From positions 1-38,759 of the forward strand of contig PYSS01000204.1 of the NCBI GenBank assembly GCA_003049465.1: 38,759 nucleotides of DNA, given 5' to 3'. The notes beneath the pieces were generated by a model. The model ran no database searches, was not told the DNA's origin, and saw only the letters and a program-made list of their open reading frames with translations. The DNA is from Magnaporthiopsis rhizophila. Lineage: Eukaryota; Ascomycota; Sordariomycetes; Magnaporthales; Magnaporthaceae. Shown here one piece after another: positions 10,174 to 20,160 of this stretch (position 1 is the first letter of the stretch; the number at the start of each line of letters is the position of its first letter). Both the position numbers and the translations under genes were made by a program.

Positions 10174-12129
10174 ATGTCCGCCGACCCCGCGGCGACGGAA
10201 AACACCGCCCTGTTGGGTGCTGGCGCCGGCGCCGGCCATGATCCGCAGGACCCACTTCCCCGTCGCCACGGGAGCTCGCCAGCATCAAGAAGCGGCACGA
10301 CCTTGGCCAGTTCTGATGTCGAGTTCGCCAACAGGCCTAAGTGGAGAAGGCCTTCGGTAGGAGCCCGCCTGCCTAGCCATGTTTGTGTGTATGCCACTTG
10401 AGCTAACACGTTTATGAACCCAAAAGGTCTACTGGCTGATAGGGCCCTATGTCCTCTTCACTCTGGCCTTTGGGGGCTCGATCGTGCCCAAGATCAACCT
10501 GATCATTGAGCTCGTGTGCAGCCGCTACCTGGGTGAGCGCTCGGCCAGGGACCCAACTCTGATCTTCGCCCCAGTCATCCCGGGAGGGGACAACCCGCAG
10601 TGCAAAGAGGACCCTGCGGTCCAGAGCAAAGTGGCTGCCTTCAACATGCTCCTCAACCTCGTCACTGGCTCCCTCACCGCCTTCACTGTGCCCAAGATCG
10701 GCTCCCTGTCGGACCGCTACGGACGCAAACTCCCGATGGTCGTCGCTTCGTGCGGCGGCATCGTCGGCGAGACTACAATAATCCTGGCCGCCAAATACCC
10801 CGAGACCGTCCACTACAACTGGCTGATCCTCGGCGCCGTCGCCGACGGCCTGGCCGGTTCCTTCACCGCCGGCAGCGTCATCAGCAACTCGTATACGGCC
10901 GATTGCACCCCACCCTCGAAGCGCGCCGTCGCCATCGGCTACCTCCACGCTTGTCTGTACGCCGGCCTGGCTCTGGGGCCCGTCTTGGCCGGCTACATGG
11001 TCGAGAAGTGGACGCACGAGCTCGTCTCCGTCTTCTACGTGACCCTGGCCTGCCACGTCTTCTTCGTCATCTTCGTGCTGCTCATAGTGCCCGAGTCCGT
11101 TTCCCGCAAGCGCCAGCTGCTGGCCCGCGAGAAGTACGCCGAGGTGGCCGCAGTTGCTCGCCCTTACGCTCACGCTACGGCCTCCGGCCCCGGCAGTAGG
11201 CCCTTCGGCACGTTCCTGGCCAGGCTGTCTGCCGCGGCTTTCAGCCGCACCAGTCCTCTCGAGCCGCTCCGGGCGCTGTGGCCCAAGGGGCCGGGCTCTA
11301 GCACTAGGCTGAGACGCAACATCGTCTCCTTGGCCGCCATCGACACGATCCTGCTCGGCATGGCCATGGGCGCAGGTCAGATCATCATCATGTACAGCGG
11401 CTTCATGTTCGGCTGGACCAACCTGGAGACGTCCGAGTTCGTCTCGTTGACCTCGGTCGTACGCGTCATCGTCCTCCTCGGGGTCCTCCCGCTCATCAAC
11501 TACCTCTTCCGCACCCGTCGCCGTTCTGCGGCTGCTGCCGTCAGCGGCGACGTCTCGGAGAAGAACGCGGGCGCTGACGAGGTGGACCTCTGGGTCCTCC
11601 GGGCCGCCATCGCATCGGACGTGCTGGCCGTAGCCGGGTACCTGTTTACGCGCTCGCCTGCCATCTTCGTGGCCAGCGGCGTCGTGGCGGCCATGGGCGG
11701 GCTAGGGGCCGCGACGACGCAGAGCACGCTCACCAAGCACGCGCCACCAGAGAGCGTCGGCGCTCTGCTCGGTGCCATCGGCCTGCTCCAGGCCATCGCC
11801 AGGATCCTGGCACCACTGGCCATCGGCGGCCTATATGCCGCCACCGTGGCGTACTTTCCCCAATCCCCGTTTGCCCTCATGCTGGGCTTGTTTATTGGCG
11901 TTTTGGCCCTTTCCTTTTGCGTCAAGCCTCATGGTAAGTCTGGTAGTTCCCGTCGTCCATTTCTCTTCTATGTCCTCAGTTCTTGCTTGTTTTCTTGTTT
12001 GCTGACTTGGAAATACCTGGCCGTCAAGTATATATGGAGGACGAGGCCGAAGACACTCACCCTGCGCCCGAGCGGGAATGGCGTCGCTACGACCTTCTCT
12101 CAGAGGATGACGTCATTCCTGTCGCGTAG
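10174..12129 (+). CDS. MFS transporter (three exons)
   Basis: A 596-aa major facilitator superfamily carrier. Exons 10174-10356, 10427-11933 and 12029-12129 (183+1507+101 nt) keep phase. Intron 2 has GTAAGTC, a GCTGAC branch and an AAG acceptor. Splicing replaces the read-through tail with an acidic C-terminus ending SEDDVIPVA. Residues 1-61 form a cytosolic tail containing ENTALL, which fits an acidic dileucine sorting signal. Helix 1 starts at VYWLIGPYVLFTLAFGGSIV (62-81); a loop with CSRYLGERSARDP and a Cys follows. Motif A, GSLSDRYGRK, lies near 153-162. A long central loop (about 265-340) separates the two six-helix halves. The extended first external loop resembles fungal MFS proteins related to the tetracycline-resistance/SLC46 type. 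Substrate unknown; a vacuolar location is an inference from the dileucine motif only. Confidence 0.9.
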
Positions 12130-12705
12130 TGCATAGCGGGGACAGTGTCCGACGAGAAGGTTGTGTTTTCGCCGAGGTGCGCAAGCTGCGGAAAAGGGGA
12201 GAGCAGGGGCGGATTTATTCATTAGATTTAGAACTTTCCCATATTCTCGGCCGCTCTAATATTTTTGCGGGTAGCTTTCATCTTGGTAAATGTCGCTGGT
12301 GTTGCGAGAGATGTATGTAAAATGCGTGTCGTTATGTTGGGGCCGTGGCTGTTACGTAAAGCCGACGATCCTTTGGTACCCGAACTCGATCACCCAGCAC
12401 CAGCTTCAGCGGCAGGAAAGGTGGGAGCTCTCAGTGAGGTGGCTGAGCGATATCGCCAATAGTAACCCCTCACCGGACGGCCATGCACGCTCACGGAGAT
12501 ATAACATCCACTTAGAGTGCTTGGCACCCAGGCAGCTGAGCAGGGTATATAGGGAGGTTCCCCCCGGGATCGCTCAACCTGAGTTTGCTTCTGAGTATCT
12601 CTATTGCACTTATCACCAAAAGCTACTGCATCTATCAACTGCATCTATCACCAAACCAGATCGACAGAATCCGAACAAGACACAAACAGGAACGCCGAGC
12701 AGAAA
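12130..12705. other. Intergenic region and leader of the metallopeptidase gene
   Basis: The 3' flank of the MFS gene and the promoter of the metallopeptidase gene. It has a TATA element at 12546-12551, and in the presumed leader CATCTATCA-type words recur (about 12630-12655). Open frames here are short and unconvincing. Confidence 0.5.
12546..12551 (+). promoter_or_regulatory. Probable TATA box
   Basis: TATATA in the context GGGTATATAGGGAGG, 155 bp upstream of the metallopeptidase ATG at 12706. This is a usual fungal distance, allowing a leader of about 120 nt. Confidence 0.5.
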
Positions 12706-13910
12706 ATGGACTCTGCCAGGGTCACAACGATAGGTGCTGTCGGACGTCGCGGGCCTGGTTGCCCCGCCTGTCCTAGATGTACGTACGGATAAAGCACACC
12801 GTTTGCCCCCACCTGTCCTTGTCCCCAGCGAACCCTGGCCGTTGCAAGGGAACGGTTTCGTTCTCTAACCCGCGTCCCCGTCGTTCAGGTACACTGCCAC
12901 CTTCACCACCCACCGATCGTGCCGACGACGCCACTGTCTCGTCCAGTGACTTGTCCGAGGATGCGGCGACCACCGTCAGCGGCGAGACCGCGCTCAGCGG
13001 TGGCTCGACGGCCCTGACCAGCCCAAACCCCGACAACGACCTAACAAAGGGAACTCGGGAGATCCAGGACCCCAAGAGCATACAAGAGGTCGACATCGAG
13101 GCACCCCCACGCGGCGAGAGGGCCTGGCATGAGGTGGCCCACGCCCTCGGCGGAGAAGGGTCATCCCCTCTGCCTAGGGGCTATCCCCTTAAACTGGACC
13201 TCGGGGCTGCCGACTCGCTTCCCAAGCCCCATAGCTCGTGCGCGTATTGCTGCATCACCGACAAGGAGACGCCTGGAAACAACGAGGCAGCCTCCTCGAT
13301 TAAGCTCGGGTGGCGCGGCGAGATTCCCCGATGGCTGCTTGAGCAGTGCCTCACGTACGTCGTCTGCAAGGAGACGTTTCCGACGACAAGCGACGGCATC
13401 CATGCCGCCGAGCAGCTCGCCAAAGCCATCCTCATGTGGGAAAACGTCGGCGTCACCTTTAAAAAAGTGCGGCGCAGGGCCGCGGCCAACTTCAGGGTTG
13501 TGTACAGTCCCCAGGAACACGCGCTCGCCATGGCCTTCTTCCCGAACGACGGCCCCCCTGAAGCCCGCACACTATGGATCTGCGCTCCGGCCTTCGAACC
13601 ACAGTACCGCAACAACCAAGCCAACTTTCTCGCGCACGAAATCGGCCACATCCTCGGTCTGCGGCACGAATTCGCGCAGAGGGAAGAGCCGCGTGACCCG
13701 TCCATCATGTGGGGGAACGAGAGCCCGGAGAGCGTGATGGAGTATTACCCCGACTCGAGCATGTGGTGCGTGCAGCAGCAGGATCTGGACGAACTGGAGT
13801 CGTTCTACAAAGCTTCCATGACCAAGTACTTGGGAATGGTGATCCGCAATTATACGGCACCGCGTGCGAAGTACCCAAAGGCTAAAAAGGCGAAGTGGTA
13901 TGGCCGTTGA
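12706..13910 (+). CDS. Metzincin-type zinc metallopeptidase (two exons)
   Basis: A 384-aa protein with the metzincin zinc site HEIGHILGLRHEF (first His about residue 294) and a Met-turn, SVMEYYP (Met about 328), as in the ZnMc domain shared by astacins and matrixins. Hydrolysis of peptide bonds is therefore expected. Exon 1 is 12706-12778, a 50-nt intron (GTACGT...CCCCAG) follows, and exon 2 is 12829-13910; the junction keeps frame. The ATG has a good context (AGAAAATGG). The N-terminal part (about 25-130) is low-complexity, Ser/Thr/Pro- and acid-rich. A CAYCC cysteine cluster lies near 165, and the catalytic half begins at IPRWLLEQCLTYVV. No signal peptide is visible, which is unusual if the enzyme is secreted. 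Alternative: an unspliced start at ATG 12777 (377 aa). It is the last intact gene before the A+T-rich block. Confidence 0.87.
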
Positions 13911-14065
13911 GCGAAGAGCTGGCACCCATCTTTCCTGGTCCAACGGCACGAGCTAATATTAAGCCGAACTGATATGTTACGGCACAGCAGCTGGGTGCTA
14001 GGTTGAAAATCTGTTGTTACACAAAAAGGCAGGTCCGCTAGCTCCGTAAAAAGCCGGCGGATCAC

Positions 14066-14612
14066 TGGCTAAATACAGGTGTGCGGGCTTGGTCCTGTGA
14101 CAGTACCACCCATCAAAACCGCAGTTGGTCCTTCAACTGCCAATTAATGCTGTTATTGCTTGTGTTTTGCTGTTATTTGGGTTTGGCTGGGCAGTTATAT
14201 AATATTGCGTTTTTAGCGTTGCGCTATTATTTATATCGTATCCCGGCGCGTTAATATTAGTGATAAAGCATTTTTTAATTACCAATTAATACTGTGCTAT
14301 TATTTGCTTTGCATAAATTATTATATAATATTATATTATTATTTTTATATTACCGTTTGTATGGTATTATAATATATTATTATTAGTGATAAAATGCTTT
14401 TTTCCAATTGGGAAATTACTGTTTTATTTTTTGCTTTTATATATTTTTATTTTTATAATTTTTTTTTTGGGCCTTTGCTTTTTTTTTTTTTTATAATCGG
14501 CATATTAAGTATATATTATTTCGTTTTATTTTTATTTATATTTGCCCATTTTTTCGCTTGTATTTTAATATTCCGCTGTTTTTTTTGTTATTTTTTTTAT
14601 TATTATTAGCAA
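14066..14612. other. A+T-rich boundary segment with degenerate tandem words
   Basis: Related blocks containing CCAATTAATgCTG or CCAATTgggAAATTACTG words recur at about 14139, 14280 and 14403, each preceded or followed by TTAGTGATAAA-type words. Spacing is about 125-140 bp. This looks like a decayed tandem repeat. No gene recognised. Confidence 0.4.
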
Positions 14613-14614
14613 TA

Positions 14615-16476
14615 ACGTGGTTCATTAGCGAGTTGCGCATATCACCGAATCACGCACCCATACCCAACTTTCAATTAATCGACGCGCATGCCAACCCAAT
14701 AATGCCAGAAATTTATTCAATTATTCAGAACTGTATACATCGAACATTTTTATTATTTTTTGACAGGTGCGTGCATTGTGTCCGGTTTTGCTGCAGGTGT
14801 TATATTACCGACAAATTATTATTACCTTTCTTTATTAACCTTTATAATTGCGCATTTTTTATTATAATTACCCATTTAGCTTTTTTTGGTTCAGGGCATT
14901 TCGTTTTTTTTTAATAGTATATAACCCTTTTTATTAAACATGCATTTTTTTGGCTTTCCGGTATTTGCTTAATGTTTTGTTTGCCTTGCATAATAAAGCA
15001 ATTTTGGCCTTAAAAAGGGCTATTTAATATATTATCAAATTTGTTCCTTTCGCAAGCTGGTTTATAACCGTTAATATAAATATCGGAAAATTATTTCGGT
15101 AATTGCAAATCCGAGTTTTAATATGTTCGGATTGCAAAATTACTTTTTTGGTTATCTGGGGCATTTTGGAGGTCCAAAGTTCGGGGTTATTTAGGGGTAT
15201 TTTTGGGGGAGTTGGAATTTGTAACTTTATATCCAGCTTTTCCAAAACCAAATCCGGGTTAAAAAAAAGTAAAATTAGCCTTTCGAAAGTTTTCCTAAAT
15301 ATTTTTTTCGGTTGTAAAATTAAAAAATGCTATTTTAAATGCCAAAAAAAATTGGTTTTGGTTATATAATTAATGTATAATTTTATTAAATTTTCGATTT
15401 TTTAACCGTACATTTTTTTTAACGGGCCGAAATACCCAACGTTAAATGGCTAAAAAAATAAAATAAATATAAAGGTATATAAAGCATAATAATGTTATAT
15501 TTTTGGCAATAAAGCTTAAAATTTGTTAAATAATGGTTTTTGTGGTTATTTAGCATTAATAAACGATAAATATTTTTTATGCGTAATATAATATATTTAT
15601 CGAAATGTTAAATTTATTTTAGGCCAAGTTTATTTATAATTTATTTATTAATATTTATTAAAATAATTTAATCGTATAAAAAGCTGGTTTTCGAATACCA
15701 ATTGGCCAAATAATATTATTTTTTAATAATAATAAAAAAGGGGATTGCTTAACTGTAACAATTAATTTTTTAAATAATTATAACTTATTTCCGATTGCCA
15801 GGCTAAACCAGTTTTATTTTATTACGGCTTTCCGATATTATAATAATTATAATAATAATAATAATTATGCTTATAAAAAACCCAATTTTGTTAAAATTAT
15901 AAATATTATTATCCAAAATGCCATATTTGGCCACAATATTCCGCACAAAATTGAATTATACAAAAATAAGCTTAAAATTTTTGCATTTAGCGCTTTGGTA
16001 ATTATATTTTCGAATCCAGCACATGCCAAATTTTGCACAGTATTTAACAAACTTTTTAACCTAATATTTGCCAATAGCACCTGCATTATGTTCGGTAAAC
16101 AATTGGTTAACCATATTTTTAACACCAAAATACCAGAAAAGGAATATATAAAAATCCAGCTCAAATATATATTTAACAAACGCCTCCTTTTTGAATTCCG
16201 TTAATTTCCGGAAATTAGGCTTGCAGTTGCATTAAACAGGTTTACCAGCATATCGGTCGCACAATATAGATTCAAAAATATTATAAATTTTAGCTGCCAA
16301 ACGCAAATTTAATTATGTATTGGATTGAATTACCTGTATAGCAAGATTAATCCTAGCTTTTTTTAATATCGATGCTATTTGTGGTTGTTAAATAATTAAG
16401 GTTAAAAATAAGAGATGCGGATCGCGATAGAAAACGCGCAACTCGGTAATATGCGCAATTTGCTAATAAACCATAT
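14615..16476 (-). mobile_element. Fot1/pogo-type DNA transposon, copy 1
   Basis: 1862 bp flanked by TA at 14613-14614 and 16477-16478. The left end ACGTGGTTCATTAGCGAGTT and the reverse complement of the right end (ATATGGTTTATTAGCAAATT) are imperfect terminal inverted repeats differing only by transitions. It encodes a minus-strand transposase remnant. Insertion at TA with duplication of TA is the rule for Tc1/mariner/pogo elements. No shared flanks with copy 2, so the two are separate insertions. Confidence 0.88.
14721..16420 (-). pseudogene. Fot1-like transposase, RIP-inactivated (copy 1)
   Basis: Remnant of a DDE transposase of the pogo group, which would cut and paste the element in the nucleus. 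In order on the minus strand: a Psq/CENP-B-type helix-turn-helix near the right end; YNFNKIGF (D1 site, Asp to Asn) near 15880; LNNHKNHY (second site, from LDGH) near 15570; the KLDIKLQIPTPP segment in 15024-15251; and a C-terminal CCHC zinc knuckle (TCSKTGHNARTCQK) near 14765-14815 just before the stop at 14721. Many TAA codons interrupt the frame but no clear frameshift is seen. The start codon is uncertain. Confidence 0.82.
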
Positions 16477-16478
16477 TA

Positions 16479-17044
16479 TAATAATATTAATCCAAAATAA
16501 GTCCGGTTTTGTTTGGGATTTTTCCTTTCGTATTTTTTTGTATATATGCTGCATTTGTATGTATATTTTGGCATATACCCGGTTTTTCGGTTGTATTATT
16601 AACATTGCGGATATTTTTAACCTTTTTAAAAATATAAAATTTCTCTGCCCTTATATTAGCGGCAAAAATAAAACCGGAATATCCATTAATTATAATCAGC
16701 ATTTTTTCTGTTATAAACTTTGTAAAAAAGTGGGTTGCGCTAGTGCTTTGCTTTAATTTTGCCATATATTTTATATAGTTTTTATTTGCTAATATTTCGC
16801 TTATTAGGTTATATTTTTAATAAAGGGCAATTTTTATAATTTTATTAAGCTGATTGGTACTGTTAAAATTATGTAAATAAAAGGTAATAATAAGCTTTTT
16901 TTTAAAAAATTACCAGTTTTTTTCTAATAATATACCGGTGGGTATTAATAACAATAATTATTTTATTTTTCCCGACCAATGCCGGATTATTACAACCCAA
17001 ACCATTATTAAACTTATTAATATTTTTGTTAATATTAAAATGCG
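16479..17044. other. A+T-rich spacer between transposon copies
   Basis: About 570 bp of A+T-rich DNA with chance open frames on both strands (for example 16415-16756). No family features, terminal repeats or RNA genes were recognised. Confidence 0.5.
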
Positions 17045-17046
17045 TA

Positions 17047-18904
17047 ACGTGGTTTATCAGCGAATCGCACATATTATTAAATTGCGCACCCACACCCAAC
17101 CTCCAATCAATTAACGCGCATACCAACCTAATAACGCCAGGAATTTATTCAAATTACTTAAAACTATATATATCGGATATCTTTATTACTTTTTGACAAA
17201 TGCGCGCATTATATCCGGTTTTGCCGCAGGTGCTATATCGCCGATAAATTATTATTACCTTCCCTTATTAACCCTTATAATTGCGCATTTTTTGCTATAA
17301 CTGCCTATCCAGCTCCTCCTGGTTCAGGGCATTTTGTATTTTTTTAATAATATATAACCCTTTTTGTTAAATACGCATTTTTTGGCCTTTCGGCATTTGT
17401 TTAATGGTTTGTTTGCCTTGCATAACAAAATAATTTCGGCTTTAAAAAGGGCTATTTGATATATTATTAAATTTATCCTTTTTGCAAACTGGTCCATAAC
17501 CGTTAATATAAATATCGAAAAACTGTTTCGGTAATTAAAAATCCGAATTTTAATATATTCGGATTGCAAAATTATTTTTTTTAGCTGTTTGGGGCGTTTT
17601 AAAGGTCCAAGGTTCGGGATTATTCAAAAGCGTTTTTGGGGGAGTTAAAATTTGTAATTTTATATCCAGCTTTTTCAAAACCGAATCCGGGTTAAAAGGA
17701 GCAAAATTAGCCTTTTAAAAGCTTTTTTGGATATTTTTTTCGGTTATAAAATTAAAAAATACTATTTTAAATGCCAAAAGGAATTTGGCTTTAGTTATAT
17801 AACTAATATATAATTTTATTAAGTTTTTGATTTTTTAACTGTACGCTTTTTTTAACAGGCTAAAATACCCAATATTAAATGGTTAAAAAAATAAGATGAA
17901 TATAAAGGCATATAAAGCATAATAATATTATATTTCTGATAATAAAACTCGAAATCCGTCGAATAATAATTTTTGTAATTGTTCAGTATTAATAAATAAT
18001 ATATATTTTTTGTGTATAATGCAATATATTTATCGAAATATTAAATTTATTTCAGGCCAAGCTTATTCGTAATCCATCCGTTAATATTTGTTAAAATAAT
18101 CTAATTATATAAAAAGCTGGTTTTCGAATACCAATTGGCCAAATAATATTACTTTTTAACAATAATAAAAAAAAATTGCCTAACCATAATAATTAACCTT
18201 TTGAATAATTATAACCCATTTTCGGTTACCAGGCTAAACTAGCTTTGTTTTATTACGGCCTTTTAATATTATAATAATTATAATAATAATAATTATGCTT
18301 ATAAAAAACCCAGTTTTGTTAAAATTATAAATATTATTATTCAAAATGTTATATTTGGCTATAATATTTTGTATAAAATTGAATTATGCAAAAATAAGCT
18401 TGGGATTTTTACATTTGGCCTTTTGGTAATTGTATTTTCGAATCCAGCGTATGCCAAGTTTTGCGCAGCGTTTAACAAATTTTTCGACCCAGCATTTGCT
18501 AATAACGCCTGCATTACGTTCGGCAAACAATCGGTTGGCCATATTTTTAATACCAAAATGCCGGGAAAGGAATATATAAAAATCCAGCTCGAATATATAT
18601 TTAATAAGCGCTTTTTTTTCGGATTCCGTTAATTTTCGGAAGTTAGGTTTGCAGTTGTATCGAGCAGGTTTGCCAGCGCGTTGGTCGCGCAATATGGATT
18701 TAGGAATATCGTAAATTTTAGTTGCCAAACGCAAATTTAATTGCGCATTGGATTGGATTATTTGCATAGCAAGATTAATTTTAGCTTTTTTCGATATTAA
18801 TATTATTTGTGGTTGTTGAGTAATTGAGGTTGGAAGTAGGAGATGCGGATTGCGATGGAAAATGCGCAACTCGGTGATATGCGCGATTTGCTGATAAACC
18901 ATAT
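17047..18904 (-). mobile_element. Fot1/pogo-type DNA transposon, copy 2
   Basis: 1858 bp flanked by TA (17045-17046 and 18905-18906), same orientation and family as copy 1. Left end ACGTGGTTTATCAGCGAATC; right end reverse complement ATATGGTTTATCAGCAAATC. The two copies align along their whole length with transitions and few indels. Copy 2 is the less damaged at its 5' coding end. Confidence 0.88.
17154..18845 (-). pseudogene. Fot1-like transposase, RIP-inactivated (copy 2)
   Basis: The N-terminal third is still open (18384-18902) and shows the helix-turn-helix region with LAMQIIQSNAQLNLRLATKI followed by YDIPKSILRDQRAGKPARY, then KLTESEKKALIKYIFELD and WVEKFVKRCAKLGIRWIRKY, typical of Fot1/pogo DNA-binding domains. 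YNFNKTGF (D1, Asp to Asn) follows near 18320. The C-terminal part is open at 17324-17569 (QSEYIKIRIFNYRNSFSIF), then a zinc knuckle STCGKTGYNARICQK near 17190-17230, with stop at 17154. The catalytic Asp change and internal stops make it inactive. Confidence 0.85.
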
Positions 18905-18906
18905 TA

Positions 18907-19601
18907 TCCGAAATATTTATAGCCAGATCGGTTTGTTAAAAAACCGAAATATATATAATCTATTATTGTTTTGCTGTTATATTTTTTTACTAATATGCTT
19001 TTATAGGCCAAAGTTTTTAATGTTATTATTTTTTTGCATTATGCGGTTTTGGCTGTTTTTTACTAAAATTTAATATTATATTATGCTTGTTTGGATTTTA
19101 AATAATAAAATGCTTTGAACCTGGTGTATTGTTTTTTTATTGTTTTTTTATTAGCATATATATAATTTTTTTTTTAGCTGTGGTTTTGTACCAGTAACCC
19201 TGGCTATAATGCCTGGGTTTTTGCTAAAGTTGCCTTTAAGATCAAATTTATTATTATTTATAATATATATATTGCTAACCTTATTAATACGCCAATAGCA
19301 GCATTTTGTTAAGCGGTGGCAATAACTAAAATTAAGCAAAAAAAGGCTGATATTCGGGATATTAACAAAATATTTTAATAGTATTACGTTTAATTAATTG
19401 GCTATTTTTATAATTATATTGCTGGCTTTGCCGCATAGTTTTATAACGGTTATTTCCCGGCATTTTTTTGGTATTTTTTTTTTGCTTTGGTTTTCCCGGT
19501 ATATTACTGGCATATGCCCTAATAAAAAATAAATAATTAGGGTTTTTCTGGTTTAAGGCTGGTTTATTTTAAATATTTTTTTTCATATTTTTGCTTTTTT
19601 A
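18907..19601. other. A+T-rich segment, unrecognised
   Basis: About 700 bp between copy 2 and the next pogo fragment. On the minus strand a short readable stretch near 19440-19520 gives MPGNNRYKTMRQSQQYN-like sequence, but I cannot assign it. No terminal repeats seen. Confidence 0.45.
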
Positions 19602-19603
19602 TA

Positions 19604-20158
19604 ACGTAATCCACAAACAAATGCCACACACAAACAAGTGCCACAATTAACGCATCCACGCAACAATCAACTTCATCCGCGAATATTTCCACAACAAACA
19701 ATAGCAAACAAAAGCGACAAACGCAAAATTGTTCTGGCTTTTCAAACAATCGCATCAAATCCACAGTTAAATATTCGAAGGGCTGCCAAGATTTACAAAA
19801 TCAACTTTTCCACTTTCGCCCGGCAAAAACGCGGCCAACCTGCTCGATATAACACTATACCCAAATTATAAAAATTAACGGAATCCAAAAAGGAAGCGCT
19901 TATCAAATATATACTTAAGCTGGATTCCTGCGCATTTCCTCCCTAACATTCTGGTATTAAAAATATAGCCAACCAACTGCTCGCCAAGCGCAATGCGCGC
20001 GTTATCGGTAAAAATTGGGTTACAAACTTCGTTAAACACTGCCCGAAATTTAACACACGCTGGATTCGAAAATGTAATTACCAACAAGCCAAATGGAAAA
20101 ATCCCAAGCTTATTTTTGCCTGGTTCAACCTTGTACAAAATATTATAGCCAAATATAA
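19604..20158 (+). mobile_element. 5' fragment of a third-type pogo transposon
   Basis: Begins after TA (19602-19603) with ACGTAATCCACAAACAAATG, an end related to ACGTGGTT of the neighbours. It encodes the first part of a transposase and stops at 20158, where another pogo element is inserted at TA. The remainder does not continue after that element at 22021, so the 3' part was lost or displaced before or during that insertion. Confidence 0.75.
19638..20158 (+). pseudogene. Pogo/Fot1-like transposase, N-terminal part only
   Basis: Helix-turn-helix domain remnant. The open part 19638-19871 reads IVLAFQTIASNPQLNIRRAA followed by KIYKINFSTFARQKRGQPAR. After a stop it continues in frame with KLTESKKEALIKYI, LLAKRNARVIGKNWV and WIRKCNYQQAKWKNPKLIFA up to AKYN, where the next element interrupts it. 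The catalytic domain is missing. It is less damaged by transitions than its neighbours, suggesting a younger or less often mutated copy. Confidence 0.8.
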
Positions 20159-20160
20159 TA

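Noticed and set aside
10412..11173. 253-codon minus-strand frame across the MFS gene
   Set aside because: Antisense shadow caused by codon bias of the real plus-strand exon 2.
15103..15369. Plus-strand frames in pogo copies 1 and 2 (also 15995-16204, 16415-16756, 18369-18632)
   Set aside because: Opposite strand of the transposase or unrelated spacer; no protein features.
14615..18904. Copies 1 and 2 as one large tandem duplication
   Set aside because: Each has its own TA duplication and unrelated flanks, so they are separate insertions.
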